Shown: one piece after another, positions 7,185 to 16,515 of the stretch | Numbering within the stretch: the stretch's first letter is position 1 | Layout: each line of letters starts with the position of its first letter | Assembly (NCBI RefSeq): GCF_000621565.1 | Contig: NZ_JHXZ01000025.1 | Location: 1-35,949, forward strand | DNA from: Butyrivibrio sp. LB2008 | Lineage (GTDB): Bacteria > Bacillota > Clostridia > Lachnospirales > Lachnospiraceae | Direction of reading: 5' to 3' | Length of the DNA stretch: 35,949 nt | Made by a program: the position numbers and the translations under genes | Notes under the pieces: generated by a model | Database searches by the model: none | What the model was told of the DNA's origin: nothing | What the model saw: only the letters and a program-made list of their open reading frames with translations

Positions 7185-7829
7185 TTACTTCTTTTTCTTT
7201 TCCTTTGCAGGCTTTTCTTTTTCCTTGGAACCACTGTCCATGGTATTGTCTATTATCTTCTCGATAAGAAGCTTCTTTACATAGACATCGTATGAAAGAA
7301 GAATGATAAAAGAAAACATCTGCATCCTTTTCTGTTCTTCTTCCGAAAGACCGGCATCATCAAACGTTTCAAGCGATCTCTCATATTTTTTCTTGAGATC
7401 TTCTATAACAGGTTCAAGCTCTTCTTCCTGAAGCTCAAAAGCCCTTTCATAAATGCTGCCTAAATTCAGCTCATCATCACTTACATGAAATCTCTCTTTT
7501 AAAGGTTCAAGCAGAGTCTGAATGTCGCTTATAGACAAGATATTCTTAAGATAATAGATAAAAATAAGCAATATAATATGGTCTTTTGAATACTTCTTCC
7601 TTATGGGAGGAGGTAAAAGATCGTTCTTTGCGTAGTTATTTATCATTGTCTTTGTAAGTATCTTGTCAGTTTCGGGATGACGTGTCGACCTCTTGAGGCG
7701 CTCATCCATAAAAGTTGTGAGCTGATCCATGTACAGGTCTATATTCGGGATGTCATCCAGCGAAATAGCATTGATTCTTCCAAGCGATGCTATCACACTG
7801 TTGATAAGATCGTCATTATCTATAGTCAT
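7185..7829 (-). CDS. DUF1836 domain protein
   Basis: 214 residues. The central part (NDLLPPPIRKKYSKDHIILL followed by IFIYYLKNILSISDIQTLLEPL) is the DUF1836 signature, a helical region resembling the winged-helix DNA-binding part of MerR-like regulators. The end is Lys/Glu-rich (KEKEKPAKEKKKK). DUF1836 proteins are common in Clostridia but have no firm function; a DNA-binding regulator is plausible. GAGGAATAAATA precedes the ATG and overlaps the recN stop (10 bases apart), so it is translated with recN. The pcrA start follows 14 bases after its stop. Spore-forming relatives usually have spoIVB and spo0A after recN. Confidence 0.85.
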   Translation of the reverse strand: MTIDNDDLINSVIASLGRINAISLDDIPNIDLYMDQLTTFMDERLKRSTRHPETDKILTKTMINNYAKNDLLPPPIRKKYSKDHIILLIFIYYLKNILSISDIQTLLEPLKERFHVSDDELNLGSIYERAFELQEEELEPVIEDLKKKYERSLETFDDAGLSEEEQKRMQMFSFIILLSYDVYVKKLLIEKIIDNTMDSGSKEKEKPAKEKKKK

Positions 7830-7839
7830 TATTTATTCC

Positions 7840-9540
7840 TCATGCCTTTAATAAAGCCTTTTTCTCAAGAGCCATCTGTTTCATTTCACGCGCATTCAAA
7901 AGAGTTGCTTCAGTAAGCTCGTCGCCGCCAAGAAGCCTTCCAAGCTCTTTCTCCGACAATTTCTCGGAAAGCGCATAAATAGACGTAACCGTCCTGCCGC
8001 CGTCAAGCCCCTTCTCTATCATGTAATGTGTATCTGCCATCGCTGCGATCTGAGGAAGATGCGTAATACAGATTATCTGGTGATTTGCGGAAAGTTCACC
8101 GAGTTTTTGCGATACCTTCCATGCCGTTCTTCCGCTGATACCTGCATCTATCTCGTCAAAAATAAGCGTGCTGATATCATCTCTGTCGGCAACAACCGTC
8201 TTAAGTGCAAGCATGATTCTTGAAAGCTCACCGCCGCTTGCGATCTGATCAAGCGCTCTGAGTTCTTCACCGGGATTGGTCGAGATCATAAACTGCGCTT
8301 CATCATATCCCTTGGAAGTAATCTTATCATCGCTGCTCACTATATCTATCTCGAATCGAACATCCAGGAAATTAAGATCTATAAGTGCATCCTTAAGCTT
8401 CTCCTGAAGGCTCTCAGCGCCTTTCTTTCTGACCTTGGATATCTTTTCGCAAAGTTCTTTAACTTTGCCAAAACACTCATCATAATCCTTTTTGAGCCTG
8501 TCTCTGTGGGCATCAAGATCTGATATTGCCTTAAGTCTCTCTTCTTTTTCCGAAAGACTCTTTAATACCTGCTCAATGCTTCCGCCGTATTTATCCTTGA
8601 GATGATTTACCGTATTTAATCTGTCTTCGACACTCCTGAATTCCTCGTCATCAAACTCAAGGCTGTCCAGATAACCCGAAAGAGCATGATTAAAGTCCGC
8701 CAAAAGATTCTCTACATCCGAGATCTGTGACAAAAGCCCTTCCAGCTCACTGTCATATGAAGATACGGAAGTAAGCTCCCTTACCGCTCTTCCGACCATA
8801 TCGGAAGCACTCTCTTCCATTTCGCCCGATCCCGTGAGATTAAGAACGGTATTTGCAGCCTCTGAGATTTTCCTTCCGTTTACCATCTTTCTGTAAGCAC
8901 TCTCAAGCTGCTCATCCTCGCCGATAGCAAGCGCCGCATCCGATATTTCTTTTACTTCATACTCAAGAAGCTCTGTCTCACGAAGTCTTGTATTTTCGTC
9001 AATATCAGTCTCCGAGAGTTTCTTCTCAAGCTCTTTTAACCTAGCATATTCATCTGAAAGAAGCTCAAAAAGGCCGCTCAGATCGTCCATGCAATAATTA
9101 TCAAGTATCTCTATATGCTTTTTCTTGTGAAGTAGTTCCTGATGGTCATTCTGGCCGTGAATATTTATTAGAATATTGGAAATGTCTTTGAGCTGTTTGG
9201 CTGTGACCGTTTCGCCGGATACTTTTGAAACGCTTCTGCCCTGCATGATTTTTCTCTGAATAACGAGAGTTCCGTCTTCTTCAACGGGAATCTCGAGTTC
9301 TTCAAGAAGTTTTCTCTGATGATCGTTCTCTACGCCGAACACAAGCTCAACAAGTGCATATTCTTCACCTGTTCTGATAAGTGAAGGGTCCGCCTTCGCT
9401 CCGAGAGCGAGATTAACCGATCCGATGACAACCGATTTACCCGCACCCGTTTCTCCGGTCAAAATATTAAGCCCTTTGGAAAATTCAATCTCCTGTTCTT
9501 TTATAAGGGCCAGATTCTTTACATGTAAACTATATAACAT
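7840..9540 (-). CDS. recN: DNA repair protein RecN
   Basis: 566 residues, SMC-like ATPase that gathers and holds broken DNA ends for recombination repair. Walker A GETGAGKS is at 29-36; long coiled-coil arms span about residues 150-370; the C-terminal half has the signature ASGGELSRIMLALK and Walker B TLIFDEIDAGISG, then the ICITHLPQIAAMAD switch. Length and order are normal. ATG at 9540 is preceded by GTGGGG, 16 bases after the argR stop. The argR-recN order is typical of Firmicutes. Confidence 0.97.
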   Translation of the reverse strand: MLYSLHVKNLALIKEQEIEFSKGLNILTGETGAGKSVVIGSVNLALGAKADPSLIRTGEEYALVELVFGVENDHQRKLLEELEIPVEEDGTLVIQRKIMQGRSVSKVSGETVTAKQLKDISNILINIHGQNDHQELLHKKKHIEILDNYCMDDLSGLFELLSDEYARLKELEKKLSETDIDENTRLRETELLEYEVKEISDAALAIGEDEQLESAYRKMVNGRKISEAANTVLNLTGSGEMEESASDMVGRAVRELTSVSSYDSELEGLLSQISDVENLLADFNHALSGYLDSLEFDDEEFRSVEDRLNTVNHLKDKYGGSIEQVLKSLSEKEERLKAISDLDAHRDRLKKDYDECFGKVKELCEKISKVRKKGAESLQEKLKDALIDLNFLDVRFEIDIVSSDDKITSKGYDEAQFMISTNPGEELRALDQIASGGELSRIMLALKTVVADRDDISTLIFDEIDAGISGRTAWKVSQKLGELSANHQIICITHLPQIAAMADTHYMIEKGLDGGRTVTSIYALSEKLSEKELGRLLGGDELTEATLLNAREMKQMALEKKALLKA

Positions 9541-9556
9541 AATTCCCCACTCTGCT

Positions 9557-10009
9557 TTATTGTTGCATCATCTCACGGAGACGATCCATAACACACTTAG
9601 CTTCTTCTTTGCTCTTAATGGCGATCATTATAGTATCATCACCGGCGATACATCCGACTATCTCCTTAAATTCCAACGAGTCTATTGCTGTGGCAAGCGC
9701 CATTGCCATTCCCGAAACAGTCTTTATCACAAGGAGATTCTCCGCCACATCCATACTTACAAATCCGGCCTTCAAGACACTGACATACTTACTCTGCATC
9801 ACCTCAGGTCCTGCTGTAGTATACACATACTTGGAAATTCCTTCTTCATTTACCTGTTTTGTAAGCTTTAATTTCCTTATATCCCTTGATACAGTTGCCT
9901 GTGTTACCTTATATCCCTCTTCGTTTAAAAGAGATACAAGCTGTTCCTGCGTCTCTACAACATTCTTTGCAATGACTTCGATAATCTTATCTTGTCTGTT
10001 CTTTTTCAT
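9557..10009 (-). CDS. argR: Arginine repressor ArgR/AhrC
   Basis: 150 residues, the family size. The N-terminal winged helix has the conserved TQEQLVSLLNEEGYKVTQAT then VSRDIRKLKL; the C-terminal oligomerisation and arginine-binding domain has GCIAGDDTIMIA, where the GDDT Asp pair binds arginine. A hexameric repressor of arginine synthesis and activator of catabolism in relatives. I choose ATG 10009 (MKKNRQDKI), because AAGGA lies 9 bases upstream; the longer TTG frame at 10030 would add seven unconserved residues and cover that site. It sits between nadK and recN in the common Firmicute order. Confidence 0.95.
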   Translation of the reverse strand: MKKNRQDKIIEVIAKNVVETQEQLVSLLNEEGYKVTQATVSRDIRKLKLTKQVNEEGISKYVYTTAGPEVMQSKYVSVLKAGFVSMDVAENLLVIKTVSGMAMALATAIDSLEFKEIVGCIAGDDTIMIAIKSKEEAKCVMDRLREMMQQ

Positions 10010-10046
10010 CGTCGGATATCCTTCCCCCAATCTCTTTTTTCATCTT

Positions 10047-10898
10047 TTACATACTGAATTTTTTACCCAAAAGCTCTAAAAAACTAACTCTGTTGAGTTT
10101 GATTATCTTGGTTGTTTTCTTGGATTTATTGATCACCATCTTATCTCCGGCCTTCATTTCGATAGTACCGCTTCCATCGTATGCGGCGACAACTTTGAGA
10201 TCGCGTTTGCCGCGTCCGGGAAGAAGTTCCACCTCAATCCTTGTATCTGCGGAAAGAACCATACTTCTGGAATTAAGAGTATGCGGACATATAGGTGTTA
10301 AAAGCGTCATATTTGCAGACGGCTCTACTAAAGGCCCTCCAGCCGACATATTATAACCTGTCGAGCCGGTCGGAGTAGAAATAATAATTCCATCCGCATG
10401 ATAGCTGTAGAGCAAAAGATCATTGACATAAATATTATAATCAATAGCCTGAATATCGGAAGCCCTGCTTATGACAATATCATTCAGAGCATAATCTTTT
10501 CTGTCTCCGAGAACGCCGCGAAGCATCATTCTGTCCTCTACATAATAATCTCCGGACAAAAGACGCGACATCGCCTCATCGATACCACTTCTTTCAACTT
10601 CAGCAAGATAGCCCAGCGTTCCGAGGTTAACGCCAAGAAGCGGTATATCCTGAAAAGCAACGCTTCTTGCAGCCTGCAACATCGTTCCATCTCCTCCGAG
10701 AACAATACAGCAGTCCGTGTCCTCCGGAATGAAACTCATAAATTCTCTTCCAATGGCATTTGACTCTTTTGAAAGCCCAACGGCACAATCGGCGATAACG
10801 CACTCTTTGCCATGGCTTATCAGATAATCCTTGATATGATCGGTAACTTCAAGGTTTAAATCTTTGCTTTTATTTGTGACAATACAAAACCGTTCCAT
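10047..10898 (-). CDS. nadK: NAD(+)/NADH kinase
   Basis: 283 residues. Phosphorylates NAD to NADP using ATP or polyphosphate. The GGDGT motif is at 68-72 (IVLGGDGTMLQAA), and the NAD-binding TPTGSTGYNMSAGGPLVEP is complete. I start at ATG 10898 (MERFCIVTNK), which has GGGAG 5 bases upstream; a TTG frame start at 10925 adds nine residues (MISHAAGED) without a ribosome site and is less likely. The gene follows the tlyA stop by 33 bases. Confidence 0.96.
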   Translation of the reverse strand: MERFCIVTNKSKDLNLEVTDHIKDYLISHGKECVIADCAVGLSKESNAIGREFMSFIPEDTDCCIVLGGDGTMLQAARSVAFQDIPLLGVNLGTLGYLAEVERSGIDEAMSRLLSGDYYVEDRMMLRGVLGDRKDYALNDIVISRASDIQAIDYNIYVNDLLLYSYHADGIIISTPTGSTGYNMSAGGPLVEPSANMTLLTPICPHTLNSRSMVLSADTRIEVELLPGRGKRDLKVVAAYDGSGTIEMKAGDKMVINKSKKTTKIIKLNRVSFLELLGKKFSM

Positions 10899-10931
10899 AT
10901 CTTCTCCCGCCGCATGACTTATCAAATGTAT

Positions 10932-11831
10932 TTAATCAAGCTTGCCATGCGCCCTCATGACAGTCTCGGAGATTAGTTTCTCCATCTCGGGGCTATGCGA
11001 AAAGCCGTTGCCCCTTTCCTCTGTCTCTTTTAAGATTCTCTCACCTTCAGCCTCTGTAAGTTCCCTAACTCTCTCATCGGCATCCGGATTTTTCCTGATA
11101 TGTATCAGATATTCTATATTTCCCTCAGGCCCCTTTATCGGAGAATAATCAAGGTGCAATACTTCAAATCCCGCAATATCCACGAAATCCGTGATCCTGT
11201 GAACCACCTCTTCGTGCACTTTGGGCTCTCTGACAACGCCCTTTTTACCTACTTTATCCTTGCCCGCTTCAAACTGGGGCTTTATAAGGCATACCATCTC
11301 TCCACCGGCTTTTAAGAGCTTTCTCGCAGGAAGAAGTATCTTTGTAAGTGAGATAAAAGATACATCACAGGATGCAAAATCAAGATCATCCTGAATATCG
11401 TCTCTCACCATATATCTGAAATTGGTCTTTTCCATGCAAACGACTCTGTCATCACTTCTAAGCTTCCAGTCAAGCTGTCCGTGTCCAACATCCACGGAAT
11501 ATACCTTGCTTGCACCGTTCTGGAGCATACAGTCCGTAAATCCTCCGGTTGAAGCGCCTATATCCATACAGATCTTCTTTTCCAAAGAAAACCCAAAATT
11601 ATTAACTGCTTTCTCAAGCTTAAGACCGCCCCTGCTAACATAGGGAAGTGTGTCGCCCTTTACTTCAAGTGTCTTTATCTTGCTCTCTTCAAAAGTAGTT
11701 CCGGGCTTGTCTTCTCTTTGTCCGTTTACAAATACGTCACCCGCCATTATAAGTGTCTTTGCTTTTTCTCTGGAAACGGCAAGTCCCCTGTTTACAAGAA
11801 GGACGTCCAGTCTTTCCTTTTCTTTTGCCAT
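10932..11831 (-). CDS. tlyA: TlyA family rRNA 2'-O-methyltransferase
   Basis: 299 residues: an N-terminal S4 RNA-binding domain (RLDVLLVNRGLAVSREKAK, about 6-65), then an FtsJ-like SAM methyltransferase domain with MDIGASTGGFTDCMLQNGA (motif I) and VCLIKPQFEAGKDKVGKKG (the catalytic Lys lies here). Relatives methylate ribose of cytidines in 16S and 23S rRNA; the old name haemolysin is historical. AGGT precedes the ATG, 6 bases after the dxs stop. It stands between dxs and nadK as in most Clostridia. Confidence 0.93.
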   Translation of the reverse strand: MAKEKERLDVLLVNRGLAVSREKAKTLIMAGDVFVNGQREDKPGTTFEESKIKTLEVKGDTLPYVSRGGLKLEKAVNNFGFSLEKKICMDIGASTGGFTDCMLQNGASKVYSVDVGHGQLDWKLRSDDRVVCMEKTNFRYMVRDDIQDDLDFASCDVSFISLTKILLPARKLLKAGGEMVCLIKPQFEAGKDKVGKKGVVREPKVHEEVVHRITDFVDIAGFEVLHLDYSPIKGPEGNIEYLIHIRKNPDADERVRELTEAEGERILKETEERGNGFSHSPEMEKLISETVMRAHGKLD

Positions 11832-11837
11832 ATATTA

Positions 11838-13688
11838 TTACCTGTGTAATTCGTCTATAATTCGTTCTGCGATAGACTCAGCGTCTATCTTAAGTTCAGC
11901 TCTGAGCTTATCTACACTGCCGTGCGTAACAAACTGATCCGGGATCGCAATATTTATCACACTCGCATCGATTCTGTTCGTATCAACAAAATCTCTTACT
12001 TTCTCACCGAATCCGCCGGTAAGCACATTCTCTTCCATGGTGACAAAGAGCTTGTGACTCTGTGATGCAGCTTTAATATAGTCAGTATCTATCGGTTTAT
12101 AGAAACGTGCATTTACAAGACTGCACTTAAATCCTCTGTCCTTAAGTATATTTCGCACTTCTTCGCCTATCTTGACCATAGGTCCGAGTGCAAGAAGACA
12201 AATGTCTTTCTCTTCATAGATAGGCTCGCACTTTCCAAGCTTTATGGGCGCTCTGAAATCTTTGAGCCCGTCATAAGCATTTCCTCTCGGATATCTGACT
12301 GCGATCGGAAGATCAAAATCAACCGCAAACTTCAGCATATCTGAAAGTTCCCATTTATTCTTGGGCGCCATTATATGCATATTGGGCATTGATGAAAGAA
12401 ATGCAACATCAAATATTCCCTGGTGAGTCTCTCCGTCACTTCCTACAAGCCCGGCCCTGTCTATTGCAAATACAACAGGGAGCTTTTGAAGGCACACATC
12501 CTCAAGTATCTGGTCGTATGCTCTTTGAAGGAATGATGAATAAACCGCAAATACAGGCTTATATCCGCCGGAAGCCATTCCTGCAGCAAATGTAACAGCA
12601 TGCTCCTCGGCTATTCCCGCATCAATAAATCTGTCGGGATACATGTTTCTGAATCTCTTAAGTCCGGTTCCGTCAGCCATTGCCGCAGTGATCGCAGCAA
12701 CCTTGGCATTCCTTGCACCGAGCTTACACATTACAGTACTGAAAATATCCTGATAGTTGGCCGTAGTTCTGGGATTTCTGGGAAGTCCGTTTTCAACTAT
12801 GAAAGGCTCTGTTCCGTGGAATCTTGCAGGATGTCTCTCTGCAGGGCCGTATCCCTTCCCCTTCTTGGTCATAACATGTATCATAACGGCCTTCTTGACC
12901 TTTTTAGCCTCTTTGATAGCCTTCTCAAGGCTTGCGACATTATGTCCGTCTACGGGTCCCAAATAAGTAATTCCAAGGTTCTCAAATACCATTCCCGGTA
13001 CAAAGAGCTGTTTGAAACTGTTCTTTGCCCTTCTGATACCATCTACAACCTTGTGATTATTGCTAAGCTGTGCATATATATCCTCTTTGAGGTTAAGATA
13101 TCCTTCTGCGGTACGAACGCTGTTGAGATACTTCTTCATACCTCCGACGCTCTCAGAAATAGACATCTCATTGTCATTTAGAATAATAATAAAGTTCGTA
13201 TCAAGCTTTGAAGCGTTATTTAGAGCTTCATAAGCAAGTCCTCCCGTAAGAGAACCGTCACCGATAACAGATACCACGGTATAATCTTCACCCATGAGAT
13301 CTCTTGCCTTTACCATACCAAGTCCGGCAGATATTGAAGTCGAGCTGTGTCCCGTATCAAAACAGTCGGAACTGCTCTCACATCTTTTGGGGAATCCGCT
13401 AAGTCCGCCGTACTGTCTTAATGTATCGAACTTATCTTTTCTTCCCGTCAATATTTTATGGGTATAAGCCTGATGTCCAACGTCCCAGATAATCTTATCT
13501 TTGGGAAGGTCAAGCGCAAGGTGAAGCGCCATGGTAAGCTCTACCGCTCCAAGATTGGACGCAAGATGTCCTCCTGTTTTTGATATCGTCTCGATCAAAA
13601 AGTGGCGAATCTCCCCTGCCAGCTCCTGATACTTCTGCTGTGGTATTTTCTTAATATCACCGGTTTTATTTATTAATTCAAGTAACAT
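11838..13688 (-). CDS. dxs: 1-deoxy-D-xylulose-5-phosphate synthase
   Basis: 616 residues, full length. A thiamine-diphosphate enzyme joining pyruvate and glyceraldehyde 3-phosphate, first step of the MEP isoprenoid path. Visible: the GDGSLTGGLAYEALNNA ThDP/metal motif, HVMTKKGKGYGPAE, and the second-domain IDAGIAEEHAVTFAAGMA with the catalytic Glu. The C-terminal transketolase domain is intact. GAAGGA lies about 11 bases before the ATG, and the ispA stop is 6 bases upstream, so the two isoprenoid genes are coupled. Confidence 0.98.
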   Translation of the reverse strand: MLLELINKTGDIKKIPQQKYQELAGEIRHFLIETISKTGGHLASNLGAVELTMALHLALDLPKDKIIWDVGHQAYTHKILTGRKDKFDTLRQYGGLSGFPKRCESSSDCFDTGHSSTSISAGLGMVKARDLMGEDYTVVSVIGDGSLTGGLAYEALNNASKLDTNFIIILNDNEMSISESVGGMKKYLNSVRTAEGYLNLKEDIYAQLSNNHKVVDGIRRAKNSFKQLFVPGMVFENLGITYLGPVDGHNVASLEKAIKEAKKVKKAVMIHVMTKKGKGYGPAERHPARFHGTEPFIVENGLPRNPRTTANYQDIFSTVMCKLGARNAKVAAITAAMADGTGLKRFRNMYPDRFIDAGIAEEHAVTFAAGMASGGYKPVFAVYSSFLQRAYDQILEDVCLQKLPVVFAIDRAGLVGSDGETHQGIFDVAFLSSMPNMHIMAPKNKWELSDMLKFAVDFDLPIAVRYPRGNAYDGLKDFRAPIKLGKCEPIYEEKDICLLALGPMVKIGEEVRNILKDRGFKCSLVNARFYKPIDTDYIKAASQSHKLFVTMEENVLTGGFGEKVRDFVDTNRIDASVINIAIPDQFVTHGSVDKLRAELKIDAESIAERIIDELHR

Positions 13689-13694
13689 AACATA

Positions 13695-14639
13695 TCATTT
13701 CCTTCTATAAATCAAAGAATCAAAAAGATTTCCCAAAAATGAATCTTCAAATCCCTGTTCTTTCAAAATCTCCTCTGCCACTTCCGACAGTTCCTTAACC
13801 TTGGCCGATGCAGCCTCCATGCCGTTGAGGCTTACATATGTGCTCTTATTGTTCTTCTCATCGGAACCTACAGGTTTACCAATCTCTTCCTGATCACCGA
13901 CTATGTCAAGAATATCATCCTGAATCTGGAATGCTATTCCCACACAGCTTCCGGCTTTCTCCATAGCTGCCACGGAATCCTTTGAAGCTCCTCCAAGTAT
14001 CGCGCCTATCATAAGACTACTCTCAATAAGTGCTGCCGTTTTGTTTTCATCTATATATGAAAGTATATCACTCATCTCATCTTTTGGAACATCAGTAGCA
14101 TTCTCTGCCATTATATCAGCGCACTGACCGCCGACCATACCGTATATTCCCGCTTTCTTTGATAAAACCTTGAGTGCGGCAAAATATCTGTTATCCGTAT
14201 CTGCATCATATGCAGAAAGATTTTTTCCGGAAATCGCTCCGTTTATCGCAGTTTCAAAAGCAAAATTAAGTAGCGCATCTCCTGCAAGTGTTGCCATTCC
14301 TGCGCCGTAAACGGCATGTGTTGTCTTTCTTCCTCTTCTGTACTCATCGTTATCCATTGCCGGTAGATCGTCATGTACAAGAGAATATGTGTGTATCATC
14401 TCCATTGCTGCCATGAAAGGCCAAACAACTACCTCATCTGCGTCTTCTCCCGCAAAAAGCTTATATGATTCAAGCATCATGACAGGTCTTAGTCTCTTTC
14501 CTCCGGCCAAAAGACTGTAATTCATAGCCTCAATTACTGTCTTTGCATATCCTTCTTCTTTCGGAAGAAATTTCTTTAATATATCTTCCACATGCTCCGC
14601 TCTCTTTGAGAGCTCTGCACTAAAATCATTCTGTGACAT
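13695..14639 (-). CDS. ispA: Geranyl/farnesyl diphosphate synthase (polyprenyl synthetase family)
   Basis: 314 residues. Condenses isopentenyl diphosphate with dimethylallyl/geranyl diphosphate. The first Asp-rich motif DDLPAMD is at 90-96, with GKRLRPVMML before it; the second is QIQDDILDIVGD around 235. Both are intact, as is KNNKSTYVSLNG near the end. The product chain length (C15 or other) cannot be told with certainty. Its ATG overlaps the xseB stop by one base (TAATG), a tight translational link. Confidence 0.95.
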   Translation of the reverse strand: MSQNDFSAELSKRAEHVEDILKKFLPKEEGYAKTVIEAMNYSLLAGGKRLRPVMMLESYKLFAGEDADEVVVWPFMAAMEMIHTYSLVHDDLPAMDNDEYRRGRKTTHAVYGAGMATLAGDALLNFAFETAINGAISGKNLSAYDADTDNRYFAALKVLSKKAGIYGMVGGQCADIMAENATDVPKDEMSDILSYIDENKTAALIESSLMIGAILGGASKDSVAAMEKAGSCVGIAFQIQDDILDIVGDQEEIGKPVGSDEKNNKSTYVSLNGMEAASAKVKELSEVAEEILKEQGFEDSFLGNLFDSLIYRRK

Positions 14640-14863
14640 TACTCAAAATCCTCCAGACTGCCATCCGTTGCAATTTTCTGTACTTTTTTCTCAACGCTCT
14701 CTATCATCTCATGACACTGCTTTAAGAGCATCATTCCCTCCTGATATTCCTTAAAAGAATCATCAAGAGAAATATCTTCTTTTTCGAGCGCTTCAATTTT
14801 TTCTTCTATTTTGCAAAAAGCCTCCTCAACGGTTAAGCTCTTTTTTTCCTTCTTTGCAGCCAT
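14639..14863 (-). CDS. xseB: Exodeoxyribonuclease VII small subunit
   Basis: 74 residues. It has the family core SLTVEEAFCKIEEKIEALEK, then LDDSFKEYQEGMMLLKQCHE, two helices that pack on the large subunit. Exonuclease VII digests single-stranded DNA in repair. AGGAGAGACCAT precedes the ATG. It starts 21 bases after the xseA stop and ends inside the start codon of ispA. Confidence 0.95.
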   Translation of the reverse strand: MAAKKEKKSLTVEEAFCKIEEKIEALEKEDISLDDSFKEYQEGMMLLKQCHEMIESVEKKVQKIATDGSLEDFE

Positions 14864-14884
14864 ATGGTCTCTCCTGCTCTTATA

Positions 14885-16099
14885 CTACTTTCTGTCTATA
14901 TGCACGGTCTCCGTAGCCTTAGCCTTGATAACTCCGTCTGTCACATATACCGACAGTTCATCACCCTTTTTGACCTGTTCAATGCTTCGGACATTCTTCC
15001 CGTTTTCATCCGTGGTAAAAGAATATCCTCCCAAAAGCCTTTCAAGCGGCGACAGTCCTTTTAATTTCTGAGTATCCACCGCAAATCTGTTTTTGGCTTC
15101 AATGATTTTTCTGTCCATAAGAGCCTGAATCGTATCCTGCAATTTATCCATCCTGAGCAGTTTTTCCTTAACTCTGCCCATAGGACTTAGGTGCCTTAAA
15201 TTATCAGCATACTTGGTCTCTTTTAATTTTAGCGTACCGATTATCCTGTTCATGCTCTTTTGCAGTGTATACGAGTAATCTTCAAGATCCTGTACAAATC
15301 TTCTATATTCAAAAACTGCAATCTCCGCTGCCGCAGACGGTGTAGGTGCTCTTCTGTCCGCTACGTAATCGGCTATTGTTGTATCAGTTTCATGTCCAAC
15401 TGCTGAAATGATCGGAACAGGGCAATTAAATATAGCTTCCGCCACAATTTCCTCGTTAAAAGCCCATAAATCTTCGATAGAACCTCCGCCACGTCCGACA
15501 ATGATAACATCAGTCTGCATTTCTGATAAAGTCTCGATTCCTCTGACTATGCTCTCGGCAGCCTGATCTCCCTGTACAATGGCAGGATAAAGAATAATCT
15601 GAATATGTGGATTTCTGCGGGTGGCAACATTTATAATATCCCGCACAGCCGCTCCCGTAGAAGCAGTAACTACGCCAAGAGTTTTTATATATGTCGGAAT
15701 GGGTTGCTTGTATTCATCAGCAAACATTCCGGATTCCGCCAATCTTTTCTTTAACTCTTCAAATTTCTCAAAAAGAGCTCCTTCGCCGTCAAGTTCGATT
15801 CTTCTGGCATAGAGCTGATATTTTCCATCTCTTTCGTATACATCTACCGTTCCGGAAACTTTGACCTGCTGTCCTTCTTTCATCTGAAATTTAAGACCGC
15901 CCCTGTCTCTGTCTCCGCGAAACATTACACAAGAAATGGCACCACCCGAATCCTTCATCGTAAAATAGATGTGTCCGGAAGGATGGTACCTGCAATTGCT
16001 TATCTCCCCTTTGACCGTAATCGACTTCAAGAGGAAATCCTGAGTAAACATATTTTTTATATAGGCATTAACTTGTGTGACTGTATACTCACTCCGCAA
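14885..16099 (-). CDS. xseA: Exodeoxyribonuclease VII large subunit
   Basis: 404 residues. An N-terminal OB fold (TVTQVNAYIKNMFTQDFLL, about 5-105) is followed by the catalytic domain with VVTASTGAAVRDI, DVIIVGRGGGSIEDLWAFN and PIISAVGHETDTTIADYVAD, all intact. A coiled region then leads to the short C-terminal segment (LSPLERLLGGYSF). The start is TTG at 16099, with GGAG about 9-10 bases upstream inside nusB; the genes overlap by 11 bases. The start could be a few codons off, but the frame is certain. Confidence 0.96.
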   Translation of the reverse strand: MRSEYTVTQVNAYIKNMFTQDFLLKSITVKGEISNCRYHPSGHIYFTMKDSGGAISCVMFRGDRDRGGLKFQMKEGQQVKVSGTVDVYERDGKYQLYARRIELDGEGALFEKFEELKKRLAESGMFADEYKQPIPTYIKTLGVVTASTGAAVRDIINVATRRNPHIQIILYPAIVQGDQAAESIVRGIETLSEMQTDVIIVGRGGGSIEDLWAFNEEIVAEAIFNCPVPIISAVGHETDTTIADYVADRRAPTPSAAAEIAVFEYRRFVQDLEDYSYTLQKSMNRIIGTLKLKETKYADNLRHLSPMGRVKEKLLRMDKLQDTIQALMDRKIIEAKNRFAVDTQKLKGLSPLERLLGGYSFTTDENGKNVRSIEQVKKGDELSVYVTDGVIKAKATETVHIDRK

Positions 16100-16490
16100 A
16101 TTTAGCTAACACTCCATTCACAAAGGCCGGTGAACCGTCCTGTCCGAATTTCTTCGCAAGCTCAACCGCCTCATTGATAGCGACTCCGGTAGGAACTGAA
16201 TCGTCATGCTTGATCTCATATACTGCGAGCCTTATTATTGTAAGCTCAACCTTGGCCATACGATCTGTATCCCAGCCCTTCGTCTTCTCATTGATAGCCT
16301 TATCGATATCATCAAGTTTCTCGGCTATCTTCTCATATTTTTCTCTGATATAATCAGCATCTTGTTTGGAAAAATCGTCATCACTTGTCGAGGTAAAAAG
16401 CTCCTCCTGTTCAGGCATTTCTTCCATTGGGTTAAATTCAACACGAAAGAGCAGCTTGAAAACCTGCTCTCTCAGTAAGCTTCTGTTCAT
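16089..16490 (-). CDS. nusB: Transcription antitermination factor NusB
   Basis: 133 residues, normal for NusB, all helical, binding boxA RNA with S10 in rRNA antitermination. Visible motifs: RSLLREQVFKLLFRVEF at the start, then LTIIRLAVYEI and VAINEAVELAKKFGQDGSPA, ending FVNGVLAKFAE. I choose ATG 16490 (MNRSLLREQ), with GAGAG 7 bases upstream; ATG 16493 is adjacent and possible. The longer frame back to 16544 would run into the asp23 end without a ribosome site. Confidence 0.96.
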   Translation of the reverse strand: MNRSLLREQVFKLLFRVEFNPMEEMPEQEELFTSTSDDDFSKQDADYIREKYEKIAEKLDDIDKAINEKTKGWDTDRMAKVELTIIRLAVYEIKHDDSVPTGVAINEAVELAKKFGQDGSPAFVNGVLAKFAE

Positions 16491-16515
16491 CATTCTTCTC
16501 TCACTCTGATTTTTA

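Noticed and set aside
10932..11831. TlyA as a haemolysin toxin
   Set aside because: The S4 plus FtsJ-type methyltransferase domains and operon position point to rRNA methylation; the haemolysin label is historical.
12600..13181. Long plus-strand frame (193 codons) opposite dxs
   Set aside because: It lies wholly inside dxs, which is full length and conserved, and has no credible start context.
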